Assembly (NCBI GenBank): GCA_902609685.1
Contig: CACLSR010000001.1
Coordinates: 237,505 to 301,504, forward strand
DNA length: 64,000 nucleotides
Reading direction: 5' to 3'
Origin: an uncultured Pelagibacteraceae bacterium
GTDB lineage: Bacteria > Pseudomonadota > Alphaproteobacteria > Pelagibacterales > Pelagibacteraceae
Position 1 is the stretch's first letter, and every line of letters begins with the position of its first letter. This document shows, piece by piece, positions 8,791-17,278 of this stretch. The translations under genes and the position numbers were made by a program. The notes below the pieces were generated by a model. That model made no database searches, was not told the origin of the DNA, and saw only the letters and a program-made list of their open reading frames with translations.

Positions 8791-9735
8791 TTATTTAGTA
8801 AAAGCTTGCCAAACTTTCTTATTGTCTGCTAACCATTTTTTAGCTGCATCCTCATGAGTCATTTTGTCAACGTCAACTAAAGCTGCCATTGCACCAATTT
8901 GACTTGTTGAGAACGAAAGTTTTTTAAATGCCGCTGCTGCTTTTGGATGAGTTTTTGGAAAGTCAGCATTAACTGCTTTTTTCAAATAACCATCTGGCGA
9001 ACCACATTTTCCATCACCACCATCCTCTGGTCTACAACCAGCTGTGTATGGAGGAAAGTCGATGAATGTAAAACCAGCACCATCAGTAAAGTTTGGTGTC
9101 CAGTTAAAGATGATTGTTCCTCTTCCTTCTTTTTCAGCTGCAGCTAACTCTGCCCATAAAGCATCTGCACTTCCAGCAAATTTAACCCACCAAAGATCAC
9201 CTAAACCTAAAGCGTCAACTCTTTGTGGAATTAAATCACCATGCCATGTTTGTGGACCTTCCAACATTCTTCCTTTTCCATTTGGAGAGTCAGGTGTTGT
9301 AAAGTTTTTTGCACAATCTGGATTTTTTAATGCTGTCCAATCTGGTAAACCAGGACATAATCCTTTTTCAGCAACCCAATTAGGATAACCCATATCCTCT
9401 AGAGTTCTTGCCTCATGATCTCCCCAATCTAACAAACCACCTTTATCTAAAGCAGTTGTGAATGATTTACCAAAAGCAGATTCCCATACCTCGTGAGATA
9501 TAGTTACATCACCAATTCTAATTGACTCGTATACTGCTTGAGAGTCAGCATTAACGTATTTTACGTTGTTACCCATACTTTCGAACATTCCACCAATAAC
9601 ATAGGCCATTACAATTTGACTTGACCAGTTATGTGTCGGAATAACGATGGGTTTTTTACTATCTGCATTTGCTATACCGGCGAAACTTACCGCTGAGATT
9701 ATCATTGCAGATATAAATGATATTATTTTTCGCAT
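8791..9735 (-). CDS. tmoX: TMAO/betaine-type ABC transporter substrate-binding protein
   Basis: This periplasmic protein of 314 residues has a signal peptide (residues 1-24, ending GIANA) and the OpuAC/ProX-type fold blocks, including the aromatic-rich segments VIPTHNWSSQIV and FNWTPNF that in this family provide Trp residues caging a quaternary amine. With tmm, tdm and tmoVW alongside, TMAO is the likeliest ligand, though glycine betaine or choline cannot be excluded from sequence alone. An SD-like AAAGGGG (9741-9747) lies 5 bases before the ATG. It heads the minus-strand transporter operon and shares a 99-base control region with the divergent tdm gene. Confidence 0.87.
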   Translation of the reverse strand: MRKIISFISAMIISAVSFAGIANADSKKPIVIPTHNWSSQIVMAYVIGGMFESMGNNVKYVNADSQAVYESIRIGDVTISHEVWESAFGKSFTTALDKGGLLDWGDHEARTLEDMGYPNWVAEKGLCPGLPDWTALKNPDCAKNFTTPDSPNGKGRMLEGPQTWHGDLIPQRVDALGLGDLWWVKFAGSADALWAELAAAEKEGRGTIIFNWTPNFTDGAGFTFIDFPPYTAGCRPEDGGDGKCGSPDGYLKKAVNADFPKTHPKAAAAFKKLSFSTSQIGAMAALVDVDKMTHEDAAKKWLADNKKVWQAFTK

Positions 9736-9766
9736 TTATTCCCCTTTCTTAATATTAAGTGTGAAT

Positions 9767-9795
9767 AGTATGTGCCTAAGTAAAATGATAGTCAA
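9767..9795 (-). promoter_or_regulatory. Candidate sigma70-type promoter for tmoX
   Basis: On the minus strand TTGACT (complement of 9790-9795) and CATACT (complement of 9767-9772) are spaced by exactly 17 bases. Transcription would start near 9760, giving a leader of about 25 bases that contains the AAAGGGG ribosome-binding site. Confidence 0.55.
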
Positions 9796-9809
9796 CTAAT
9801 AGATATTTA

Positions 9810-9815
9810 TATAAT
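9810..9815 (+). promoter_or_regulatory. Candidate -10 element for tdm
   Basis: A consensus TATAAT lies 20 bases before the tdm ATG. The matching -35 position overlaps the -35 of the tmoX promoter on the other strand and fits the consensus poorly (GATAGT). The overlap would let one regulator act on both genes. The surrounding sequence is very AT-rich, so chance matches are likely. Confidence 0.3.
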
Positions 9816-9834
9816 ATAATAATAGATATAAAAA

Positions 9835-12174
9835 ATGTCGCTGACTACATTAGATATAAAAGAACCTGGTCTAAATATACTACCACCTGGAGTTGAAAGA
9901 CACGTTGTAAACGCAGGTGGGCTAACTGGTTTACAAATTTTTCCAGATGACGAAATAGAAATCATTAATGATGAAGGAAATCAGGTTTGTGAAATAATTT
10001 GTTTCGACAAAGATGGAAAATCTGAACTCGCAATTTTGAATTTGAAAGAAAATAGCGACAAAAGTTTTATTAAAGAGATTTTAAAAAAAAAGGATGAAAG
10101 TTCTTTAACTACAAATTTTCAATTAAAAAAAAGAAATCTAGATTTAAATAAATCACATTCTTCAATTTTATTTGATGAAAAAACACCTTGTGGTGAAAAG
10201 ATTAAATTAAAATCTAAAGATAAGTGCTATGTTATTTTCTCTGCACCACAAAATGACATGTTGGTAAGTGAACAAAATCCATCTGGTGATTTAATATTAT
10301 TTGTAAAAAGAGCTAAAATTATGAATGATAAAGAATTATCAATAATTCCTGACCCCGTGTTTGAGCCACATTACGAAAAAAATATTGATAGACAAACTGC
10401 TATTTCTTTTCAAGTTAAAGAAGGTGATTACATTCAAATCATTAGTCCAGCAGGTAGACAATGCTCTGACTTTGTTGCATTTGATACAAGAAAACTTGAT
10501 AAAAAAATTGAAAAAGGACTTGATTGGCAGACCACACGAACCTTCATGGGTAACACTTTTCCCGGGCCAGGATTATTCTCAAAATTTTATGACACAGATC
10601 ATGAACCTTTAGTTGAAGTAATTAGAGATACAGTTGGGAAACATGATACTTTTAATTTAGCTTGTACATCAAAATATTACGAAGATGCAGGTTATTTTGG
10701 TCATCCCAATTGTTCGGATAACCTAAATAATGCTATGGCCGAATATGGAGTTGAAAAACAAAAAGGTTGGCAAGCAATTAATTTATTTTTCAATACCTCG
10801 GCAACTGGATTAAATTCTGTTATTTCTGATGAATCATTTGCAAGACCAGGTGATTACGTAATGTTTAAAGCATTAAAAGATTTAACAATTGGAACAACAG
10901 CATGTCCAAGTGATATTGATGCATGTAATTCATGGAATCCCACGGATATTTTTGTTAGAACCTATGACAAAAAAAAAGAATTTTCAAAATCATTTGCTTT
11001 TAGAATGAAAACAGACTCCGAAAAAAAACTTACTAGAAATTCTGGTTTTTATGAAAGAACATCAAAATTAACTAGAAATTTTATTGATGCTAGAGGTTTT
11101 TGGCTTCCAAATGATTACACAAAACATGGTGTTGTAGAAGAATATAATGCGTGCAGAGAGAATGCTGTTTTAATTGATTTATCGTCATTGAGAAAATTTG
11201 AAATTATAGGTCCAGATGCTGAAGAATTAATGAATTATACTTTAACTAGAAATATTAAAAAACTTTCTGTTGGACAAATTGTTTATTCAGCAATGTGCTA
11301 TGAAAATGGAATGATGTTCGATGATGGCACTTTATTTAGATTAAGTGAAACTGGATTTAGATGGATTTGTGGAGACGAGTATGCAGGAGAGTGGCTTAAA
11401 GAAGTTGCTCAAAAGAAAAAGTTCAAAGTAAATATAAAAAACTCAACAGATCAAATTAGCAATGTTTCCATTCAAGGGCCGAAAAGTAGAGAAATTTTAA
11501 AAAAAATGATTTTTGCACCTCCAACACAGCCTGCAATCGATGAGTTAGAATGGTTTAGGTTTTCAATTTGCAGAGTTGAAGAACTCCAAGGAATACCATT
11601 AATTGTCTCTAGAACTGGTTACACCGGTGAACTTGGTTATGAAATATGGTGCCATCCAAAAGATGCACCAAAAGTATGGGATAAACTTATGGAGTATGGT
11701 AAAGGTGATAATTTAATACCTGCTGGATTTGCTGCTTTAGATAAATTGAGAATTGAAGCAGGTTTAATTTTGTTTGGAAACGAATTTGATGGTCAACAGG
11801 ATCCGTTTGAAGCTGGAATTGGTTTTGCAGTCCCTCTCAAATCAAAGGAGGAAGATTTTATTGGTAAAAGTGTTTTGAAAGAAAGAAAAGCAAATCCTCA
11901 AAAAAAACTTGTTGGTCTTGAGTTAATTGGTAAAGAACCTTCAGGTCATGGTGACTGTGTACATGTTGGAAGATCTCAAGTAGGTGTCATTACAAGTGGT
12001 TGTTTATCAACTACTCTCAACAAAAATATAGCTTTATGTAGAATTGATAATCAATATTCTGAAATAGGCACTGAGGTAGAAGTGGGTAAAATTGATGGTC
12101 ATCAAAAAAGAATTTCTGCCAAAGTAGTTGCTTTCCCACACTTTGATCCTAAAAAAACTAGAGTTAGATCTTAA
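9835..12174 (+). CDS. tdm: Trimethylamine N-oxide demethylase (DUF1989-GcvT fusion)
   Basis: Tdm splits TMAO into dimethylamine and formaldehyde. The 779-residue protein shows the expected two-part build. The N-terminal half carries the DUF1989 region (roughly 190-395) with the conserved cysteines Cys277, Cys293, Cys357 and Cys364 in NLACTS, PNCSDN, TTACPSD and DACNSWN, candidates for the zinc site. The C-terminal half (about 420-779) is a GcvT-like tetrahydrofolate-binding domain, thought to capture the formaldehyde as methylene-THF. A weaker DUF1989-like stretch at 15-160 suggests an internal duplication. No SD precedes the ATG. The next gene starts inside its stop codon (TAATG). Tmm and the TMAO transporter next door support the call. 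Confidence 0.93.
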   Translation: MSLTTLDIKEPGLNILPPGVERHVVNAGGLTGLQIFPDDEIEIINDEGNQVCEIICFDKDGKSELAILNLKENSDKSFIKEILKKKDESSLTTNFQLKKRNLDLNKSHSSILFDEKTPCGEKIKLKSKDKCYVIFSAPQNDMLVSEQNPSGDLILFVKRAKIMNDKELSIIPDPVFEPHYEKNIDRQTAISFQVKEGDYIQIISPAGRQCSDFVAFDTRKLDKKIEKGLDWQTTRTFMGNTFPGPGLFSKFYDTDHEPLVEVIRDTVGKHDTFNLACTSKYYEDAGYFGHPNCSDNLNNAMAEYGVEKQKGWQAINLFFNTSATGLNSVISDESFARPGDYVMFKALKDLTIGTTACPSDIDACNSWNPTDIFVRTYDKKKEFSKSFAFRMKTDSEKKLTRNSGFYERTSKLTRNFIDARGFWLPNDYTKHGVVEEYNACRENAVLIDLSSLRKFEIIGPDAEELMNYTLTRNIKKLSVGQIVYSAMCYENGMMFDDGTLFRLSETGFRWICGDEYAGEWLKEVAQKKKFKVNIKNSTDQISNVSIQGPKSREILKKMIFAPPTQPAIDELEWFRFSICRVEELQGIPLIVSRTGYTGELGYEIWCHPKDAPKVWDKLMEYGKGDNLIPAGFAALDKLRIEAGLILFGNEFDGQQDPFEAGIGFAVPLKSKEEDFIGKSVLKERKANPQKKLVGLELIGKEPSGHGDCVHVGRSQVGVITSGCLSTTLNKNIALCRIDNQYSEIGTEVEVGKIDGHQKRISAKVVAFPHFDPKKTRVRS

Positions 12175-12524
12175 TGCCCAAAACAGCAAAAGATTTATTA
12201 GAATTTTGGGAAGATCAGATGAAACTTTCTCACATGTCTAGTAACTATTTTTTTAGAAAATCACCTTCCCATTATCATATGATGCTTTTAGTTATGCACG
12301 CTTATAAGTATAAAGAGGACTTAACAGTTGAAGAATTAAAGACTAAATTGTTTAAAACTTCACGTCCTAAGTCAGCTTTGATGATTAATGAGGCATGTGA
12401 AAAAGGTTTTTTTTTCTTAGAAAAAACTTCCGGAGACCAGCGAAAAAAGCACATAAAGCCAAGTGTATCTTTTATTGAGGAGTTTAATAAATACATTGAA
12501 ACCCTTAAACATCTAAGCTTTTAA
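12174..12524 (+). CDS. Small winged-helix-like protein, possible MarR-type regulator
   Basis: The 116-residue protein is predicted mostly helical, with a segment resembling a helix-turn-helix and wing (LTVEELKTKLFKTSRP, then FFLEKTSGDQRKKHIKPS) as in MarR-type transcription factors. Its start overlaps the tdm stop by one base (TAATG), so it is cotranslated with the demethylase and may control the methylamine genes. It is shorter than typical MarR proteins (about 140-150 residues), lacking part of the dimerisation helices. The assignment is by motif impression only. The DNA target and ligand are unknown. Confidence 0.55.
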   Translation: MPKTAKDLLEFWEDQMKLSHMSSNYFFRKSPSHYHMMLLVMHAYKYKEDLTVEELKTKLFKTSRPKSALMINEACEKGFFFLEKTSGDQRKKHIKPSVSFIEEFNKYIETLKHLSF

Positions 12525-12583
12525 AGCTTTATTATTTTTACTTATATTTTTTATATATATAAAAAATTATATATTTACGTCGC

Positions 12584-13930
12584 ATGAAAAATAAAGATGT
12601 GAGTATGTCATTACCGACAAAAGCAAAAGTAGTAATTATCGGTGGGGGGATCCACGGATTAAGTACTGCTTGGAAACTATCCGAAACGTATAAAAATCCA
12701 GGAGATATTGTTGTTTTAGAAAAGAAAGATACTGCGGCAGGTGCGAGCGGCATAGCTTGTGGTGTTGTTAGAAATAATTATTTTCAACCAGCAATGAGAG
12801 AATTAATGGCCCATTCAGTTTCAGTTTGGGAGAGTGATCCAAAAGCATTTAAATATAATCCAGTTGGTTATTTGCAAATATCTCCTGAAGTTATGCATGA
12901 AGATGTCGCCAGTATTTATGAACAACAAAAAGCGATTGGTTATGAGTCTGAATTTATAGAAGGTGAGAAAGATTGCATGAATTATATGAAGGGTATATTT
13001 GATGATTGGCAAGCTCAAGGAATCACATCTATTCTTCATGAAAAAAAAGGTGGATATGCTTTTAATAAGGATTCAATTAAAGCACTTGAAAATAAGTCTA
13101 CCTCAAATGGTGTTCAAGTGATGAAAGGTGTTAGAGTTACTGGTTTTAAAAGAGGTAGTAATAGTAAAGCTGTTACTGGAGTAGAAACAGACAAAGGAAC
13201 AATTGATTGTGAACAAGTTGTAATTGGCGCAGGACCTTGGGCAAGAGATTTTTGGAACATGTTAGAGCTACCAAAAACTGCAAACATCAAAGGCAAAGAT
13301 GGTAAGATGCATGTTACTGACATGTGGACTTACTGGATGCTTCAAGAGGGTGTTATTGGAGTAGAACCAGATTTCTTAAAAACAAATGATGGCAAACAAC
13401 CGCCTGTGGTTCATGTCGACTCTACTGCACCTTTGTATTCAGATAAAACAAAAAAATTAATTACAGATAAAATTTGGGGTATTTATTACAAGCCTGATAT
13501 TGAGGGGTTAGGTGTTCAAGGAGGAACTTCTCCATACATTGTTAAAAAACATTTCGATCAAGTAAACGTTGATCCATATGGAATTGAGTCACCAGAGTAT
13601 CAAACAACAGATGCTTTTAGTGAAATGTGGTGTTCAGCTTTAGCTCACTGTCAAAAAAGATTTGAAGGGAAATCAGATTTATATAGAAAAGGTCCTTCAG
13701 GTGGACTTGGGTGTATGACCCCTGACTCTTTTCCGATCTTCGATAGATTTTTTGAAAATGTTTATATGATTGCTGATGCTAACCATGGATACAAAATGAT
13801 TGGTGTTGGTGAATTGGTAGCAAAAGAAATTCTTGGTACTGAAAGTGATTTATTAAAACCATTTAGATTCAACCGTTACGAGAAGGGAGAATTGCACCCT
13901 ACTTCGAACAGTCCGTTTCCTTGGAGCTAA
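12584..13930 (+). CDS. mgdA: SoxB/MgdA-like FAD-dependent amine dehydrogenase, probable N-methylglutamate dehydrogenase
   Basis: The 448-residue protein belongs to the DAO/sarcosine-oxidase-beta family: dinucleotide motif VVIIGGGIHGLSTAW (residues 17-31), a long substrate domain, and the C-terminal FAD-contacting block with MTPDSFPIF and ANHGYKMIGVGELVA. Placed directly before gmaS and mgsABC, it most likely oxidises N-methylglutamate to glutamate and a one-carbon unit, the last step of the pathway. Classical N-methylglutamate dehydrogenase has four subunits (MgdABCD); only this flavoprotein is present here, so electron transfer and formaldehyde handling must differ or be encoded elsewhere. 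A sarcosine or dimethylglycine dehydrogenase role is the main alternative. The ATG at 12584 was chosen; a second Met lies seven codons in. Confidence 0.65.
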   Translation: MKNKDVSMSLPTKAKVVIIGGGIHGLSTAWKLSETYKNPGDIVVLEKKDTAAGASGIACGVVRNNYFQPAMRELMAHSVSVWESDPKAFKYNPVGYLQISPEVMHEDVASIYEQQKAIGYESEFIEGEKDCMNYMKGIFDDWQAQGITSILHEKKGGYAFNKDSIKALENKSTSNGVQVMKGVRVTGFKRGSNSKAVTGVETDKGTIDCEQVVIGAGPWARDFWNMLELPKTANIKGKDGKMHVTDMWTYWMLQEGVIGVEPDFLKTNDGKQPPVVHVDSTAPLYSDKTKKLITDKIWGIYYKPDIEGLGVQGGTSPYIVKKHFDQVNVDPYGIESPEYQTTDAFSEMWCSALAHCQKRFEGKSDLYRKGPSGGLGCMTPDSFPIFDRFFENVYMIADANHGYKMIGVGELVAKEILGTESDLLKPFRFNRYEKGELHPTSNSPFPWS

Positions 13931-13999
13931 ACTTCAAGCCTAGACACTAATAAATTTTTCAGTTACGCTTGAATAAATTTATAATTCATTGAGGGGAAA

Positions 14000-15469
14000 A
14001 TGACGGATCTAGAAAAACACGTAAACCGACCAGGTAGAGATAAACAAGTTAAAAAAGTCAGAGAAAAAATAAACGAATTAGGAATAACCTATATTTATTA
14101 TCAATTTATTTCTGTAACAGGAAGAGTGGTTGGAAAAGGAATACCCGCTGATCATTGGGAAAGAACAGCTGAAAAAGGTTTCCAATTAGTTTACGGAGCA
14201 ACTGCGAACTTATTTTTAGATCGACACAACAACTATATTGGTTATGGACCAGAGGCTATGGAATTGGTTGGAATTCCTGACCCTGAAACTTTTTGTCAGT
14301 TACCGTGGGATAAAAGAGTTGGAAGAGTTTTTGTAACTTGTTTTAGAAACAGAGAAGAAAGAAATAATCCTGGAGGTCATTTAACTTCTGATTGTAGAGG
14401 AAATTTAAGAATTTTCATGGATGAGTTTCAAAAGAAACATGGTTTAGAACTAAGAGTAGGAACTGAGCCAGAAATGATGTGGTTGACTAAAAATGATGAT
14501 GGAACTCCAACTGGTAAAGGATTTTCGAAACCATTTTGTTATCACATAGACCAATTTGAGTCATTAAGACCTGTGTTTATGAAAGTAATTGAGTATGCAA
14601 AAGCAATGGGTCTAGACATGATTCAAGGTGATCACGAAGATGCACCTGGTCAATTAGAATTGAACTGGACATATGACAATGTTTTAAGAAATGCAGACAG
14701 ACTATCAACTTACAGACAAATATGTGCTCAAGTTGCAAGAGAACATAATCTAATTGCATGTTTTATGACCAAACCATTTATGGGAGTTTCAGCAAGTGGT
14801 TGTCATACTAATATGTCTTTATGGAAAGGTGGAAAAGTCAAAACGAACAAACTTGGACACAAATCTTTACCGGGTGTTGAAGAAGTTTTTGGTTATGTAG
14901 AAGGTGGAACAAACACTTTTATGCCAGATACTAAGGATATGCAGTTACCTGGAAAAATTGGATTACAATCAATAGCAGGCATTATGGAACATTTACCAGC
15001 CTTAACAGCACTAGGATCTTCAACAGTAAATTCATATAGAAGATTGTGGGATCAAGGTTTCTGGGCTCCTGTTTATGCTGATTGGGGTTACCAAAATAGA
15101 ACTTGTGGATTGAGAGTATCAGCACCGGGAAGATTTGAATACAGATCGGTAGACTCAATGCATAATCCATATTTATTAGGAGCAGCTTTACTAAAAGCTT
15201 GTGATCATGGAATTAGTAAAAAGATGCAACCAGCAGCTCCAGAGTCTAGAAATATTTATGAAGCTCAAAAAGCAGGTAAAGATGTTAAGAAACTTCCTTT
15301 GAGTTTAGGTGAGGCTTTAGAAAGATTATCAGAGGATGAAATTATTAAATCTGCAATGCCTGATGAGATGTATAAAGTTTTCCATTGGTATAAAAATGAT
15401 GAATGGGAAAGATTTTTAGGTGCAACAACTCAATGGGATTTAGATACTTATTTAGATTGTTTACCATAA
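14000..15469 (+). CDS. gmaS: Gamma-glutamylmethylamide synthetase (glutamine synthetase-like)
   Basis: GmaS joins methylamine to glutamate using ATP, giving gamma-glutamylmethylamide. The 489-residue protein has the glutamine-synthetase fold: VGTEPEMMWL (Glu metal ligands) near residue 154, GDHEDAPGQLELNW near 215, a KPFMGVSASGCHTNMSLW block (ATP/His) near 258-275 and the C-terminal SAPGRFEYRSVDSMHNPYLL. It is separated from housekeeping GlnA by missing adenylylation-type features and by its setting between mgdA-like and mgsA genes. The start follows a good ribosome site (GAGGGG at 13991-13996). It is followed by mgsA after 22 bases, and the whole set reads as one operon. Confidence 0.88.
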   Translation: MTDLEKHVNRPGRDKQVKKVREKINELGITYIYYQFISVTGRVVGKGIPADHWERTAEKGFQLVYGATANLFLDRHNNYIGYGPEAMELVGIPDPETFCQLPWDKRVGRVFVTCFRNREERNNPGGHLTSDCRGNLRIFMDEFQKKHGLELRVGTEPEMMWLTKNDDGTPTGKGFSKPFCYHIDQFESLRPVFMKVIEYAKAMGLDMIQGDHEDAPGQLELNWTYDNVLRNADRLSTYRQICAQVAREHNLIACFMTKPFMGVSASGCHTNMSLWKGGKVKTNKLGHKSLPGVEEVFGYVEGGTNTFMPDTKDMQLPGKIGLQSIAGIMEHLPALTALGSSTVNSYRRLWDQGFWAPVYADWGYQNRTCGLRVSAPGRFEYRSVDSMHNPYLLGAALLKACDHGISKKMQPAAPESRNIYEAQKAGKDVKKLPLSLGEALERLSEDEIIKSAMPDEMYKVFHWYKNDEWERFLGATTQWDLDTYLDCLP

Positions 15470-15491
15470 TAGATACAGAGAGAAAAAATAT

Positions 15492-16436
15492 ATGTGCGGA
15501 ATAGCAGGTTTAATTCATAGAGGAAAATCATCCAATGTAGGTCATGAACTTCAAGGAATGTTGCAAGCCTTAAAACATCGAGGAGAAGACTCTACTGGTT
15601 ATGCTTTGTATGGTGATACAGATGGTAAAAATTTCATCATGAGATTTAAAGTTGGTGAAAACGTTGGTGAAGGAAGTACGTCAGTTGCTGAAGATGTATC
15701 TGTGTACGATGAAAGAAAGAAAATTGTTGATAGTTATCTTGCAGAAATGGGCGCAAAAATAATTAAAGAAGAAAGAATACTCCCTTACTCATTAAGATAT
15801 GAAATCGAATACAATAAAAAAGATTTATTAGAGTTTTCACAAAAAATAGAAAGTATTCCTGGTGTTGAAATTTTATCTATGGGTAAATCATTAGAAGTAA
15901 TCAAAGATCTAGGGAATGCCAAAATGGTTTGCGATAGATATAACTTAGATAAACTTGTTGGTACTCATGCAATTGGACATGCGAGAATGGCTACTGAGTC
16001 TGGTGTAGATATTAAATCTGCTCACCCTTTTTGGGGATATCCTTTTAGTGATGTGTCCGTTGTTCACAATGGTCAACTAACGAATTATTGGAATAATAGA
16101 AGAGCTTTAGAAAATAAGGGAATGAGATTTATGTCAGAATGTGACTCTGAATTGATTGCAGTTTACCTCGCTGAAAAAATGAGAGATGGGGCTTCATTAG
16201 AAGAAGGAATGAAAGAGTCATTAACAGGTCTCGATGGTGTATTTACTTATTTTGTTGCCACAAAAGATTCTTTAGGAATGGCTAAAGATACAATGGCCGC
16301 AAAACCTTTAGTTTTATATGAGTCTGATGATTTAGTAGCAATGGGTTCAGAGGAGATAGCTATAAGATCAATTTTGCCACAAGAAATTGATACTTATGAT
16401 CCATTCGATGGAGAGGTTAAAGTATGGCAAATTTAA
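15492..16436 (+). CDS. mgsA: N-methylglutamate synthase subunit A (class II glutamine amidotransferase)
   Basis: The protein starts MCGIAG, placing the nucleophile Cys2 at the N-terminus after Met removal, followed by LKHRGEDSTGYALYG, both typical of PurF/GltB-type class II amidotransferase domains. In N-methylglutamate synthase this domain is thought to release methylamine from gamma-glutamylmethylamide and channel it to MgsC. Residues about 60-165 form an inserted region before the block HAIGHARMATES and the VVHNGQLTNYW oxyanion segment. Length is 314 residues. The end overlaps the mgsB start by 13 bases, with GGAGAGG in the overlap region acting as the ribosome site, so subunits A and B are translationally coupled. 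Confidence 0.9.
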   Translation: MCGIAGLIHRGKSSNVGHELQGMLQALKHRGEDSTGYALYGDTDGKNFIMRFKVGENVGEGSTSVAEDVSVYDERKKIVDSYLAEMGAKIIKEERILPYSLRYEIEYNKKDLLEFSQKIESIPGVEILSMGKSLEVIKDLGNAKMVCDRYNLDKLVGTHAIGHARMATESGVDIKSAHPFWGYPFSDVSVVHNGQLTNYWNNRRALENKGMRFMSECDSELIAVYLAEKMRDGASLEEGMKESLTGLDGVFTYFVATKDSLGMAKDTMAAKPLVLYESDDLVAMGSEEIAIRSILPQEIDTYDPFDGEVKVWQI

Positions 16437-17278
16437 AAAACGTGACCAAAAAAACAAAAGCCCAGGCAATGGGTATGCACTCGGAAGTTTTAACTGGAAG
16501 AACTCAACAGAAATTTTTTAATCCAGATGAAGCAGAAAATTTTTATTACTTTGGAACTTATGATGTTGATTTTAATAAAAGAACAGATCTTGATGTAAAA
16601 AATATGACGGCAGCTGAAGCTAATAAAGAACTCGATAATTTAATGAGCCAAGGCTATGGAACAATAGTAATCAAAAATCCTCAAGGAAAACACAGTTTAG
16701 GTGTTGGAATTTTAAATAAATTAAATTTAATTTTTGAAGGTAGTTTAGGATACTTTGGTATGGGCTCTAGTGATGGTCCGATTGTAAGAATCAATGGAAG
16801 AGTTGGCTGGTCATGTGCAGAGAATTTAATGGCTGGAAAAGTTGTAATTGAAAAAAACGCAGGGTCTTGTTTTGGAGCTGCTATCAGAGGCGGTGATTTA
16901 ATTTGCAAAGGTAGCGTCGGTGCAAGAACTGGTATCGATATGAAAGGTGGAACTATCATTATTGGTGGTGACGCTGGTGCATTTACTGGGTTTATGATGC
17001 AAAGAGGAAGAATAATCATATTGGGAGATGTTGGCATAAATTTAGGTGATTCGATGTATGATGGGACAATTTTCGTAGGTGGAGAAATTGGGTCATATGG
17101 TAGTGATGCAGTAGATTCAGAGTTGACGCAAAGCGATCAAGATTGGTTAAGAAGAAAACTTAGAGTTGCTGAAATTGGTGAAAACTTTGATGTAAGTAAA
17201 ATGAAAAAAATTGTAGCTGGTAAAAAACTTTGGAATTACGACAACTTAGAACCTGCTGAGAAAAAAGGAGCAATTTAA
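16424..17278 (+). CDS. mgsB: N-methylglutamate synthase subunit B (GXGXG domain)
   Basis: The 284-residue protein is a single GXGXG (glutamate synthase C-terminal) right-handed beta-helix, with successive glycine-rich turns across residues about 115-220, for example AGSCFGAAIRGG, GARTGIDMKGG and GGDAGAFTGF. In glutamate synthase this domain is structural and supports the ammonia tunnel between the amidotransferase and FMN domains. Here it is a free subunit, as in MgsABC. It starts inside mgsA and its stop overlaps the mgsC ATG by one base, which is preceded by AAGGAG. Gene order A-B-C matches known N-methylglutamate synthase clusters. Confidence 0.9.
   Translation: MANLKNVTKKTKAQAMGMHSEVLTGRTQQKFFNPDEAENFYYFGTYDVDFNKRTDLDVKNMTAAEANKELDNLMSQGYGTIVIKNPQGKHSLGVGILNKLNLIFEGSLGYFGMGSSDGPIVRINGRVGWSCAENLMAGKVVIEKNAGSCFGAAIRGGDLICKGSVGARTGIDMKGGTIIIGGDAGAFTGFMMQRGRIIILGDVGINLGDSMYDGTIFVGGEIGSYGSDAVDSELTQSDQDWLRRKLRVAEIGENFDVSKMKKIVAGKKLWNYDNLEPAEKKGAI

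Noticed and set aside
9044-9388. 114-codon plus-strand frame opposite tmoX
   Set aside because: Antisense to a well-supported transporter gene, with no ribosome site or recognisable product.
10083-10091. Nine-base A run inside tdm
   Set aside because: Considered as a slippage or phase-variation site, but similar Lys-codon A runs occur throughout this AT-rich window and the frame is intact.
12508-12526. Palindromic AAGCTTTTAAAGCTT-like sequence after the winged-helix gene
   Set aside because: No usable loop and only scattered T downstream; it does not look like a functional terminator.
13933-13973. Inverted repeat TTCAAGC / GCTTGAA between the MgdA-like gene and gmaS
   Set aside because: Seven-base arms with a 27-base AT-rich loop and no T-tract; too weak to call a terminator or a riboswitch.
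16681-17037. 118-codon minus-strand frame opposite mgsB
   Set aside because: Low-complexity Pro/Ile-rich translation produced by the glycine-rich repeats of the GXGXG domain on the other strand.
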